The translations under genes and the position numbers were made by a program. Below the pieces are notes generated by a model that was given only the letters and a program-made list of their open reading frames with translations, was not told the origin of the DNA and made no database searches. Shown in pieces: positions 14,443-20,806 of a DNA stretch of 21,598 bases. The DNA is from a virus: IMG/VR virus record IMGVR_UViG_3300022214_000020, positions 1 to 21,598 of that record. One strand, given 5' to 3'. How positions within the stretch are numbered: the first letter of the stretch is position 1; the number at the start of each line of letters is the position of its first letter.

Positions 14443-14817
14443 TTAAATTTTGAGTTTATTATTATTTAATTTGTTAGCAAGAACTTCGTAACATTCCTTT
14501 TTGAATTTGATTAGTTGTTCGCTATTGGAGTTAATTTGAAACATCCATCCATAGAAGTAAAACTCTGGCAAACTAACCATTAACCTGAGTTTATTATCAG
14601 CCGCAATCATTTTTTTGAGTGCCCTTGCTTTTGAAAGCACCGGATCTTTTAGCAATGTTTCATGTAAGCTATTCCAGTCTACTTCAAGAGCTTCGCAAAT
14701 TGGTTTTAAAGCGATCCACCAGGTATCCCCAATCAGGAGGAAATACATTTCGTGGCCGTTAAATTCGAGAAATTTTTTAGAGGAATCGCTTGGAGTGTTG
14801 TTGCTTTTTTTGGGCAT
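14443..14817 (-). CDS. Short phage antirepressor-like protein (P22_AR_N domain)
   Basis: A 124-residue protein with a polar Ser/Lys-rich start and then a domain of the P22 antirepressor N-terminal type: WWIALKPICEALEVDWNSLH (about 34-53), LLKDPVLSK, then VSLPEFYFYGWMFQIN (about 86-101). These correspond to the usual D-x-x-x-Q...L..DP... and CLP-x-x-x-x-x-W-L positions. It is the first gene of a leftward two-gene operon with the 183-residue antirepressor. It lacks the coiled coil, so it may act alone as a DNA-binding module or pair with the longer protein. A palindrome (14843-14858) and a hairpin with a T-run (14877-14905) lie directly upstream and may regulate it. Confidence 0.7.
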   Translation of the reverse strand: MPKKSNNTPSDSSKKFLEFNGHEMYFLLIGDTWWIALKPICEALEVDWNSLHETLLKDPVLSKARALKKMIAADNKLRLMVSLPEFYFYGWMFQINSNSEQLIKFKKECYEVLANKLNNNKLKI

Positions 14818-14842
14818 GGTTTACAAATTTTGGTCATTAAAT

Positions 14843-14858
14843 TTGACTAATGAGTCAA
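14843..14858. promoter_or_regulatory. Operator-like palindrome upstream of the antirepressor operon
   Basis: TTGACT (14843-14848) and AGTCAA (14853-14858) are exact inverted repeats spaced by four bases, 26 bases upstream of the ATG of the leftward 124-residue gene. Such a short symmetric site suits a dimeric repressor. No binding protein is identified in the window. Confidence 0.45.
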
Positions 14859-14876
14859 TATCATTTGCAAATTAAT

Positions 14877-14905
14877 AAAAAAACCGCAACCAAGAAAGGC
14901 CACGG
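14877..14905 (-). terminator. Weak terminator-like hairpin in the antirepressor leader
   Basis: On the minus strand CCGTGGCC (14905-14898) can pair with GGTTGCGG (14891-14884) using three G-U pairs, followed by seven T (14883-14877). On the plus strand the same pairing fails at the wobble positions, so the structure favours leftward RNA. It lies 60 bases before the start of the antirepressor operon and may attenuate it. Confidence 0.45.
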
Positions 14906-14933
14906 CTTATATTTAATAATCAAAATTTGCAAT

Positions 14934-14971
14934 AGCAAGATACGAAATTATTTCTTTTCTTGCTGATATTA
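14934..14971 (+). other. Stem-loop followed by GATATTA
   Basis: AGCAAGA (14934-14940) pairs exactly with TCTTGCT (14958-14964) and is followed at once by GATATTA (14965-14971). The stem plus RATATT arrangement resembles the modules in front of the four genes at the right end of the window, though the upstream TAATGTT-like box is missing here and the nearest rightward gene is about 250 bases away. Confidence 0.35.
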
Positions 14972-14973
14972 AT

Positions 14974-15078
14974 CGGAAGACAGTTGGTTGTGCGCTCTCT
15001 GTTATCAGCGTCAACTACCCCCCCTAGTGGGGGGTAGTTGACCGTAATATTTGTATTTTTTAACCAACTGTCTTTCCG
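14974..15078. repeat. Large nested palindrome
   Basis: Outer arms: CGGAAGACAGTTGGTT (14974-14989) and AACCAACTGTCTTTCCG (15062-15078), 16 pairs with a single bulged T. Inner arms: GTCAACTACCCCCC (15010-15023) and GGGGGGTAGTTGAC (15029-15042), 14 perfect pairs with a 5-base loop. A T-rich stretch (15051-15061) follows the inner stem. The inner stem is much more stable than anything nearby and is degenerate in the coding copy at 14207-14310. It could end rightward transcription, serve as a recombination or replication structure, or be the trace of the antirepressor fragment. Confidence 0.85.
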
Positions 15079-15135
15079 AAAAACATCCTGTCCTATAAAG
15101 CCACTTTCAGGGATAATAAATTGCCATAGAAAATA

Positions 15136-15207
15136 GCTCCTGAGAATTCAACAGCCGTAGATCGCATCAGTTTGTTTACAAATAATCGATTCTCAGGGGC
15201 ATTTTTT
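15136..15207 (+). terminator. Terminator-like long-range hairpin before the tail genes
   Basis: GCTCCTGAGAAT (15136-15147) pairs with ATTCTCAGGGGC (15189-15200), 12 pairs with one G-U, around a 41-base loop, followed by ATTTTTT. It lies only 18 bases before the ATG at 15226. As the leftward genes precede it, it is either an attenuator of the tail operon or a barrier to stray rightward transcripts. No consensus promoter was found upstream. Confidence 0.6.
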
Positions 15208-15225
15208 CCACTCAAACCCGCTGTT

Positions 15226-15786
15226 ATGGCACAGATCGATCAACAATTTGTAAAAATGATGGATGGTATTGCAAAAGCCTGGGGATTGGAGCTGTTGCAA
15301 AAAATGATCGCTAACGTACAGCGCCAAAAATTGACCACCACCAAACAACTCCTTTCCTCCCTTTCACAGGAAACAAGATCACAGTTTGAGCAGGCCATCA
15401 CTACTATTGCATTTGGCTTTGAGGAATATGGCCGCTATTTCGATATGAAATCCAATCGATGGAGTAAACAACCTCCCATTGAGGATATCATCAAATGGGT
15501 AACGGAGAGGGGAGTGGGCTCATTTGGAGCAGATCCATCTCCCAACAAAATCAAAGCTAAAAGCACTCAGCGCCGGATCAATGAAATTGCATGGGGAATA
15601 TCCCGCAAAAGATTGCGAAACCATAAATGGAAACAGCGGCCATGGTTTCAATCTACCTTTTACAAAGCCATCAACGCATTGCAGGAGGAGCTGCTGTTAG
15701 GTTTTCAGGATCGCACCATTGAAGCCATCAAAGAAAGCTTATCAGGACGGCTGCAACGCGGAGGCACAACGGGCACATTTATTTAA
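15226..15786 (+). CDS. Tail-region protein preceding the tape measure gene
   Basis: A 186-residue basic protein starting at the ATG at 15226; the frame extends back to a TTG at 15172, but that lies in the loop of a hairpin and is unlikely to be used. It is helical, with EEYGRYFDMKSNRWSKQPPI (about 62-81) and RRINEIAWGISRKRLRNHKW (about 115-135) as the most characteristic parts. The position directly before the tape measure gene suggests a tail completion or assembly protein, where tail chaperones or neck proteins are often encoded, but I see no slippery site for a chaperone frameshift. Family not recognised with certainty. Confidence 0.6.
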   Translation: MAQIDQQFVKMMDGIAKAWGLELLQKMIANVQRQKLTTTKQLLSSLSQETRSQFEQAITTIAFGFEEYGRYFDMKSNRWSKQPPIEDIIKWVTERGVGSFGADPSPNKIKAKSTQRRINEIAWGISRKRLRNHKWKQRPWFQSTFYKAINALQEELLLGFQDRTIEAIKESLSGRLQRGGTTGTFI

Positions 15787-15800
15787 AATAAAAAACAAAA

Positions 15801-18545
15801 ATGGCTGTTAGAAGAGATTCCATACAAATCGATGTACAAATAAAAGCGGATCAGGGTGTCAGGCAGTTCCAGGCCCTTACTGATGATGGCAAAAAATTAA
15901 CAAATCAATTAAACGCCCTTGAAAAGGCTGGTAAAAAGAATACTGCAGAGTATAAAAAAACAGCAGATGAGTTGGCTAAAGTCAATAGGCAAATGGCTGA
16001 GCTGGGTGGCAAAGGGGCAACGCTTGGGCAATTGACGGGCAGGGCCAGAACCCTAAATAATGAAATCAAATCTTTGGCACCCGGAACTAACCGCTTTATT
16101 GAGGCCACAAAAGAACTAACCGGCGTTAAAAACCGGATGTCTGAAATACGGCAACAAACTTCAAACGTATCAGGCGGGTTAAATTCACTGAGAGTGGGAA
16201 CGGTTGCAGCCATTGGTGCTATTGGTTTAGCGTTTTCCAAAGTCAGTCAGCTTTTCAGTGAAACGATCCGGCTGTATGACGTTCAGGCCAAAGCAGATGC
16301 ACAACTTCAGGCGGCCTTGAAATCTACAGGAGAGGTGGCAGGCCGTACATTTGAACAGCTTTCAAAACAGGCAGATGATCTCCAAAAGAAAACCCTTTTT
16401 GGCGATGAGGCCACTCAGGGCGCACAATCCCTTCTGCTGACATTTACAAATGTCAGGGAAGAGATATTTGACAGGACAGTGCCAACGATACTGGACTTGG
16501 CTACTGCTATGAAAACTGACCTGCAATCTGCTACTGTCCAGGTAGGCAAAGCCCTCAACGATCCCATAAAAGGATTGGCTGGATTGAGTAAAGCAGGAAT
16601 TCAATTTAGTGACGATCAAAAGAAAACAATCACAGCGCTGGTTGAAACGGGCAAGGTGGCAGAAGCACAAACGCTGATTTTAAAAGAACTGGAAACACAG
16701 TTTGGAGGATCTGCAGAAGCTGCTGCTAAAGCCGGTTCCGGTGGCCTTACACAGTTTATTAATCGGGTTAATGACATCAAAGAGCTGATTGGAAAGGCCT
16801 TAATCCCTGTGATCAATCTATTAAGCAGGGCTGCAGAGCCATTTATTGAACTGCTGGAGCGATTCCTGGATATTCCGGTTTCCGAAAAACTTAAAGATGA
16901 GCAGGCTGAGTTTAATACCCTCACCAAGGCTTTAATTAATAATACTGACAATCAGGAAATCAGGAACAGTTTAATAAAAGAACTGCAATCAAAGTACCCT
17001 CAATACATTAAAAACATTAACCTTGAAACGGCCTCCATTGCAGAGCTGGAGGGTTTGTTGGCAGATGTAAACAAAGAATTTGCGAAGAAAATCATCCTGC
17101 AGGAGCAGGAGGAAAAGCTTTCTGATATTACACGCGAGCGCTTAAAATTGACAAAACTGCAAATACAAGCAGAGAAAGCACTGGCCGACGGCAGGCAGTT
17201 GTTTTTTGCGGGTGGATCAATTTCTCCTGAAAAACAATTAGAGAGTTTAGCGGCTAGAATGGCAGACGTGGATGAGGATTTTCAAAAAGCACTTAATGAG
17301 CAAAACACCTTGTTGAATCGATTTGGAATAATACAGGGGGAGGTTTCCGGAAAACAAAAGATAATAATTGAAGATACCGAGGAGGAAACCGATAAAACTA
17401 AAGAATCAACCAAAGCCACAAAAGAGAAAACTAAAAGTTTAGCGGAGCAATTAGCTATTATCAAACAAGCTGAAATCGAAAAACAAAAGCAGGAGGTTGC
17501 TGCAACAAAAAGGGCAGCCAGTGGATTCTCAGGAGGTTTTGTTGATGCAGGGGCATTCCCCAGCGACTCAAGCGATGCGGATATTATTGAGCAACGAAAA
17601 ATTGATTTTGAGCTAGAGCAGGAGTTACTGAAAGAAAATTTTTTCAATTCATTGATTACGGAGCAGGAGTATCAGGATCAGCTGTATCAGCTTCAACAAA
17701 CAGCCCTTCAGCGCCGCTTGGATGCCATGAAAATAGCTGGACAGGAGCAAAGCCTGGAAGGTGTAAAAATACAAAATGAAATCCTTGAAAATCAGCGTAA
17801 GCATGAAGACGAACGCACTAAACTGGTTGAAAAATCAGCGGAATTGCGCTCCAAGGCCGAACAAATGGTCTATGATGTATTTTCTGGTTTGGTGGGACAA
17901 ACTATTGAACTTTTAGGGGCAGATGAAGATGCAAGGAAAAAGAATGCAGGCTTAATAAAAGCACTTTCAGCTGGAAAGATAATAGCGGACGGATTCCAGG
18001 AGATTCAATCCATTTGGGCAACTGCCAATGCAAACCCTTCAAATATTTTATTCCCGGGCTCCGGTACACTCATAGCGGGTGTAAAAACAGCAGCAGCGGC
18101 AATCAGGACCGCAACGGCCCTCCAAAAAGTCAGCTCTATTGGTTTTTATGGAGGAGGACATACCGGAAACAATGCTTTATTTAACGACAAACAAGGCCGG
18201 GGCATCGTTGGAGGTGTCCACAAAAACGAATGGGTGGCTCCTGAATGGATGACCCAAAACCCAAATTACAGCTCAATGATCAACTATCTGGAGACAGCCC
18301 GACAAAGAGGATTTAAAGAGGGAGGTTTTACCAGCTCTAACACCACGCCATCTATCGACGCAGCAACATTGTCACCATCAGGAAACCAGCCGTCCAGCAT
18401 AGCCGGAGATCTGCTGAGGATGTTTATAGAAAGCAATAATCGGCTCAATAAGACTATACAGGAAAAAGATTTCAATATTAAATCTGGTCAGTTGGTGGAT
18501 GCTTTGGACAAAGAATCGTCCCTAAATGCAGCCGCTGAGTTCTAA
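15801..18545 (+). CDS. Tail tape measure protein
   Basis: A 914-residue protein, the longest in the window. It starts with a helical, Lys/Glu/Ala-rich region; a hydrophobic helix follows at about 130-150 (VGTVAAIGAIGLAFSKVSQL). Then comes the core typical of tape measure proteins (PTILDLATAMKTDLQSATVQ and VGKALNDPIKGLAGLSKAGI, about 225-265), and long coiled-coil stretches to about residue 690. The C-terminus has a conserved-looking Gly-rich region (GFYGGGHTGNN, GGVHKNEWVAPEWM, about 785-815). Tape measure proteins set tail length at roughly 0.15 nm per residue, giving a tail near 135 nm, and support genome ejection. It follows the preceding gene by 14 bases. Confidence 0.92.
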   Translation: MAVRRDSIQIDVQIKADQGVRQFQALTDDGKKLTNQLNALEKAGKKNTAEYKKTADELAKVNRQMAELGGKGATLGQLTGRARTLNNEIKSLAPGTNRFIEATKELTGVKNRMSEIRQQTSNVSGGLNSLRVGTVAAIGAIGLAFSKVSQLFSETIRLYDVQAKADAQLQAALKSTGEVAGRTFEQLSKQADDLQKKTLFGDEATQGAQSLLLTFTNVREEIFDRTVPTILDLATAMKTDLQSATVQVGKALNDPIKGLAGLSKAGIQFSDDQKKTITALVETGKVAEAQTLILKELETQFGGSAEAAAKAGSGGLTQFINRVNDIKELIGKALIPVINLLSRAAEPFIELLERFLDIPVSEKLKDEQAEFNTLTKALINNTDNQEIRNSLIKELQSKYPQYIKNINLETASIAELEGLLADVNKEFAKKIILQEQEEKLSDITRERLKLTKLQIQAEKALADGRQLFFAGGSISPEKQLESLAARMADVDEDFQKALNEQNTLLNRFGIIQGEVSGKQKIIIEDTEEETDKTKESTKATKEKTKSLAEQLAIIKQAEIEKQKQEVAATKRAASGFSGGFVDAGAFPSDSSDADIIEQRKIDFELEQELLKENFFNSLITEQEYQDQLYQLQQTALQRRLDAMKIAGQEQSLEGVKIQNEILENQRKHEDERTKLVEKSAELRSKAEQMVYDVFSGLVGQTIELLGADEDARKKNAGLIKALSAGKIIADGFQEIQSIWATANANPSNILFPGSGTLIAGVKTAAAAIRTATALQKVSSIGFYGGGHTGNNALFNDKQGRGIVGGVHKNEWVAPEWMTQNPNYSSMINYLETARQRGFKEGGFTSSNTTPSIDAATLSPSGNQPSSIAGDLLRMFIESNNRLNKTIQEKDFNIKSGQLVDALDKESSLNAAAEF

Positions 18546-18556
18546 AATCTATACCT

Positions 18557-18892
18557 ATGAAACACTATTTTATTTTTTTTATCCTTGTTTTTTTGCCTGC
18601 ATTTTCATCAGCACAGGTGTTTTTTGACAAATCAAAAACCTATATGGTGAAAACCGATGCAGTGATTATTCCCTCTCTTCACTTTGGATACGCCATGCAG
18701 CGCGGGGAGTTTATTGCCAAAAACAACCAATGGGAAAGCGTCAGTTTTAATGAATTGGTCCCTGAGATTTACCTGGGCTGCCAACTCCTTGCTGATGGCT
18801 GGATGGTTGGAATACATTACGGATTTCTGCAAAAATCTATATTGCTTGGCGGTGGAGTGGTTTTGCCGGTTAAATTAAAGACTAAAAAATAA
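18557..18892 (+). CDS. Small secreted protein, probably beta-rich
   Basis: A 111-residue protein with a standard signal peptide: Lys near the start, a hydrophobic core (YFIFFILVFLPAF) and a probable cut after SSA at about residue 19 (SSA-QVF). The mature part is about 92 residues with alternating strands (AVIIPSLHFGYAM, PEIYLGCQLLADGWMVGIHY, LLGGGVVLPVKLK) similar to pieces of an outer-membrane beta barrel. It starts 11 bases after the tape measure gene. Export of a phage-encoded periplasmic or outer-membrane protein suggests host-surface alteration or lysis, but no family is recognised. Confidence 0.6.
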   Translation: MKHYFIFFILVFLPAFSSAQVFFDKSKTYMVKTDAVIIPSLHFGYAMQRGEFIAKNNQWESVSFNELVPEIYLGCQLLADGWMVGIHYGFLQKSILLGGGVVLPVKLKTKK

Positions 18893-18979
18893 ACAAGGGG
18901 GTGGTAATATCATTGTTATTAATTATATTTAACCGTTTCACTCTCCATTATTAATTCTAGTCACCAAAACCATCTTAAA

Positions 18980-19255
18980 ATGAAACGAGAGCAAACCACC
19001 CCGCGTATTTTGGTATTAAACCCTTATGACGGCAAGCATTACGATGTTACCCCGCTATTCGAGTACCTAAAAAAAGAAAAAACAACATTTAAAGAATTAT
19101 CCATTGACTGCCTGCAAGCCGGAGACACCATTCCACAGATCATAAATCCCGATCACACGGCCCATCTCCGCAATGTTCAAAACAGCCTTCACCTGCTTGC
19201 AGGACTAAGGGACACATTCAAGGCAATCAAGCACATTCCCAATAAAACTGGTTAA
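18980..19255 (+). CDS. Small protein, paralogue of the leftward gene at 13340-13603
   Basis: A 91-residue soluble protein. Residues about 10-83 align without gaps to the 87-residue protein encoded leftward at 13340-13603, with conserved NP-DG--YD--PLF near the start, QAGD-IPQ in the middle and LR--F-AI near the end (about 35 of 74 identical by eye). No membrane, signal or enzymatic motif is seen. It ends 16 bases before promoter P3; its own upstream region (18893-18979) holds no recognisable promoter or hairpin, only two TTATTAATT repeats. Function unknown. Confidence 0.7.
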   Translation: MKREQTTPRILVLNPYDGKHYDVTPLFEYLKKEKTTFKELSIDCLQAGDTIPQIINPDHTAHLRNVQNSLHLLAGLRDTFKAIKHIPNKTG

Positions 19256-19270
19256 TATTTGCTTTTTATG

Positions 19271-19317
19271 ATAATATTATTTGCATATGTGTAAATATAT
19301 TATTACATTGCGGCAGC
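19271..19317 (+). promoter_or_regulatory. Bacteroidetes-type promoter P3 with shared operator
   Basis: TTTG at 19280-19283, 20 bases, then TACATTG (19304-19310), one T short of the -7 consensus. TGTAAATATATTATTACA (19290-19307) is the third copy of the TGTAA-N8-TTACA dyad. The match to promoter P1 extends upstream: GATAATnTTATTTGCATA is common to both. It would transcribe the accessory genes from 19481 onward. Confidence 0.75.
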
Positions 19318-19342
19318 TGATAATACTTTATAGGAATGTGAC

Positions 19343-19376
19343 AACGGCAGGAGTGGAGGCGCTTTTGCCGTTTTTT
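19343..19376 (+). terminator. Leader terminator after promoter P3
   Basis: AACGGCA (19343-19349) pairs exactly with TGCCGTT (19366-19372), followed by a run of T to 19376. It is about 60 bases past the expected start of transcription and over 100 bases before the first gene, so transcription must pass it or stop, giving a short RNA. The arrangement repeats that of promoter P1. Confidence 0.85.
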
Positions 19377-19385
19377 GATTGCTGA

Positions 19386-19453
19386 TAATGTTTCATGTGG
19401 ACACGCAGCGATAAGCTTAGAGGGTTTGAAGATTGCCGTGTTCCACAATATTA
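19386..19453 (+). promoter_or_regulatory. Composite intergenic module 1: box, stem-loop, RATATT box
   Basis: TAATGTTTCA (19386-19395), then a stem GTGGACACG (19397-19405) with CGTGTTCCAC (19437-19446, one bulged base), then AATATTA (19447-19453), then the ATG at 19481. The left arm and loop start (GTGGACACGCAGCG) closely match module 3 at 20142. Confidence 0.7.
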
Positions 19454-19480
19454 GACGACTTTTTTAAAATTAACTAAACA

Positions 19481-19798
19481 ATGAAAGGAAAATATTTAAT
19501 AACGACAGATTCGTGGTTTATTGCTCCAGATGGTGGCCAATATCAAGCCGTATGGGGTGACGTTGAAATTGTTCAGGATAGTTTTTTGGGTATTAAAACT
19601 AATAGTAGGTCTTCGAATTGGTTTGCCAAGGTCGGCAACAAAGAAGATCATGTGATAATATCAGGTTGCCAGATTCATTATGCAATAAAATGCAATAGTA
19701 AACCAAATGTTGGAATGTCGCCATGTTGGACTGAAAATGACGGCAAAATTGTTCAATATAAATCGCCATGTAAAATATATTTTCCCGATGTCGACTAA
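19481..19798 (+). CDS. Small protein with four cysteines, unknown
   Basis: A 105-residue protein with mixed polar/beta character and no membrane segment. The C-terminal half has four Cys (SGCQIHYAIKCNSKP, MSPCWTEN, YKSPCKIYF) that could bind a metal or form a fold core. The first part contains TTDSWFIAPDGGQYQAVWGD. No family recognised. It is the first gene after promoter P3 and its leader terminator, and the first of four genes preceded by the same stem-loop module, which suggests an accessory set with shared control. The AT-rich codon use here and in the next three genes is stronger than in the structural genes. Confidence 0.6.
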   Translation: MKGKYLITTDSWFIAPDGGQYQAVWGDVEIVQDSFLGIKTNSRSSNWFAKVGNKEDHVIISGCQIHYAIKCNSKPNVGMSPCWTENDGKIVQYKSPCKIYFPDVD

Positions 19799-19840
19799 TG
19801 TTCCAGATCTACCCGCCGGAATGGACGGGTAGCTGATATT
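19796..19840 (+). promoter_or_regulatory. Composite intergenic module 2
   Basis: TAATGTTCCA (19796-19805) starts on the stop codon of the preceding gene, then the stem CTACCCG (19809-19815) with CGGGTAG (19826-19832), then GATATT (19835-19840), then the ATG at 19875. The nearby TTGGTGGCTG (from 19839) resembles the repeat unit in the leader of the gene at 13603. Confidence 0.6.
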
Positions 19841-19874
19841 GGTGGCTGTATTTATTCACGTAAAAATAAAAATT

Positions 19875-20126
19875 ATGGATAATTTAAAAGGCAGAAATGG
19901 ACTAGCAAATTTAAAAGAATACAATGACCTTAAAAAAGCTAGTATTGGCTCTAAGTATAATCACAAAGGGGATGATACAGAATTTGTAGTGGCTGGATTT
20001 TGCGGATCAGACGGTATTTTACATCCTACGTTTGAAATTGCTAGAGATAAAAACGAGGGCGAAATAATTCGAATTGTTAATTCAAGGAATGGAATGAGTA
20101 GGTTAGAAGATGTGTTTTTTTTATAG
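19875..20126 (+). CDS. Small polar protein, unknown
   Basis: An 83-residue protein counted from the ATG at 19875; the frame extends upstream to a TTG at 19839, but that would place the start right behind the stem-loop and add a hydrophobic run out of character. The protein has KGRNGLANLKEYNDLKKASI near the start, then DTEFVVAGFCGSDGILHPTF and a charged helical end. No family recognised. It sits 76 bases after the preceding gene with the stem-loop module between. Confidence 0.55.
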   Translation: MDNLKGRNGLANLKEYNDLKKASIGSKYNHKGDDTEFVVAGFCGSDGILHPTFEIARDKNEGEIIRIVNSRNGMSRLEDVFFL

Positions 20127-20130
20127 CCAC

Positions 20131-20185
20131 TAATGTTCAAAGTGGAGACGCTGCGAAGACTTGAGTAGCGTTTTCCACGATATTA
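20131..20185 (+). promoter_or_regulatory. Composite intergenic module 3
   Basis: TAATGTTCAA (20131-20140), then the stem GTGGA-g-ACGCT (20142-20152) with AGCGT-tt-TCCAC (20167-20178), then GATATTA (20179-20185), then the ATG at 20218. The left arm and following bases (GTGGAGACGCTGCGA) are near-identical to module 1. Confidence 0.7.
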
Positions 20186-20217
20186 TAAAACGTGCATTGT
20201 TTGGCAAAAAAAAGAAC

Positions 20218-20721
20218 ATGGACTTATTTAATATAAACGATAACGGAGCAATATTTTCGGATGATGCCGATAGGGAATATAGATATTCGCTTTGGAGAAT
20301 TTGGGATGACAATTTACCAATGATAATGTTTATTGGGTTAAACCCATCCACTGCTAATGAAATTACAGATGATCCCACAATTCGTAGAGTTAAAAAATTT
20401 GCCAGTGATTGGGGGTATGGCGGAGTTTACATGCTCAATTTATTTGCTTATGTAACTCCATATCCAGAAGAATTAAGCAAATGCAACGATCCGGTTGCAG
20501 ACAACGACTTACATTTAAAACTGTTTGGTGAAATTTGCGATGAAATAATATTTGCATGGGGATCATTTGACGAAGCCAAAGAACGAGCAAAAAAAGTAAT
20601 TCAGATGTTCCCGAAAGCAAAAGCATTGATTATAAATAAAGACGGAACGCCACGCCATCCCCTTTACGTTAAAGGCGACACAATACCAGTTCCCTATGCG
20701 GGTTGGCTGCATGTTTTATAA
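20218..20721 (+). CDS. DUF1643 family protein
   Basis: A 167-residue protein counted from the ATG at 20218; the frame extends to a TTG at 20161 that lies inside the stem-loop and is unlikely. It has the landmarks of DUF1643: MFIGLNPSTANEITDDPTIR near residues 39-58, then GYGGVYMLNLFAY, then a WGS segment (IIFAWGSFDEAKERAKK) and a C-terminal GTPRHPLYV. This family is common on phages and mobile elements, and its biochemical role is not established to my knowledge. Here it is between an unknown gene and a PP-loop enzyme, each behind its own stem-loop module. Confidence 0.85.
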   Translation: MDLFNINDNGAIFSDDADREYRYSLWRIWDDNLPMIMFIGLNPSTANEITDDPTIRRVKKFASDWGYGGVYMLNLFAYVTPYPEELSKCNDPVADNDLHLKLFGEICDEIIFAWGSFDEAKERAKKVIQMFPKAKALIINKDGTPRHPLYVKGDTIPVPYAGWLHVL

Positions 20722-20766
20722 TGGTAAACTATATCCGCATTTTTAATTGGCGGATATAGAATATTA
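20719..20766 (+). promoter_or_regulatory. Composite intergenic module 4
   Basis: TAATGGTAAA (20719-20728, starting on the stop codon), directly followed by the stem CTATATCCGC (20729-20738) with GCGGATATAG (20750-20759), 10 perfect pairs, then AATATTA (20760-20766), then the ATG at 20807. A run of eight T (20779-20786 region) follows, so it might also work as an inefficient terminator. Confidence 0.65.
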
Positions 20767-20806
20767 TAAGTAGTTTGTTTTTTTTGAGTTTAGCAAAAAT
20801 TAACCA

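Larger units (their letters stand above)
14920..15147 (-). pseudogene. Antirepressor gene fragment without a start codon
   Basis: A leftward open frame of 75 residues bounded by stops at both ends, with no ATG. Its centre contains DSWLKN (about 26-31) and ADNRERTTNCLPIN (about 47-60), the same landmarks as the intact antirepressor at 13886-14437 (DSWLKN and ADNKVRNMNCLPIF). The ends do not resemble it. Most likely a remnant of a third P22_AR_N gene, or one half of a recombined gene. Its DNA also forms a striking nested palindrome (14974-15078), so it may have been retained or reshaped for a different role. The region 14821-15225 holds no other gene. Confidence 0.55.

Noticed and set aside
14207-15078. 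Diversity-generating retroelement (template and variable repeat)
   Set aside because: The two copies differ at all bases rather than mainly at adenines, and there is no reverse transcriptase gene in the window.
15172-15225. Upstream TTG start for the gene before the tape measure
   Set aside because: It lies inside the loop of the hairpin 15136-15207; the ATG at 15226 just behind the T-run is a better start.
15080-15225. A consensus promoter for the tail operon
   Set aside because: No TTTG-N19-21-TAnnTTTG combination was found here on the plus strand; near matches lacked either box.
15172-15801. Programmed frameshift tail chaperone pair before the tape measure
   Set aside because: Only one gene lies immediately before the tape measure and no slippery heptamer with overlapping second frame was visible.
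20161-20217. Upstream TTG start for the DUF1643 gene
   Set aside because: It is in the loop of stem-loop module 3, and DUF1643 similarity begins well after the ATG at 20218.
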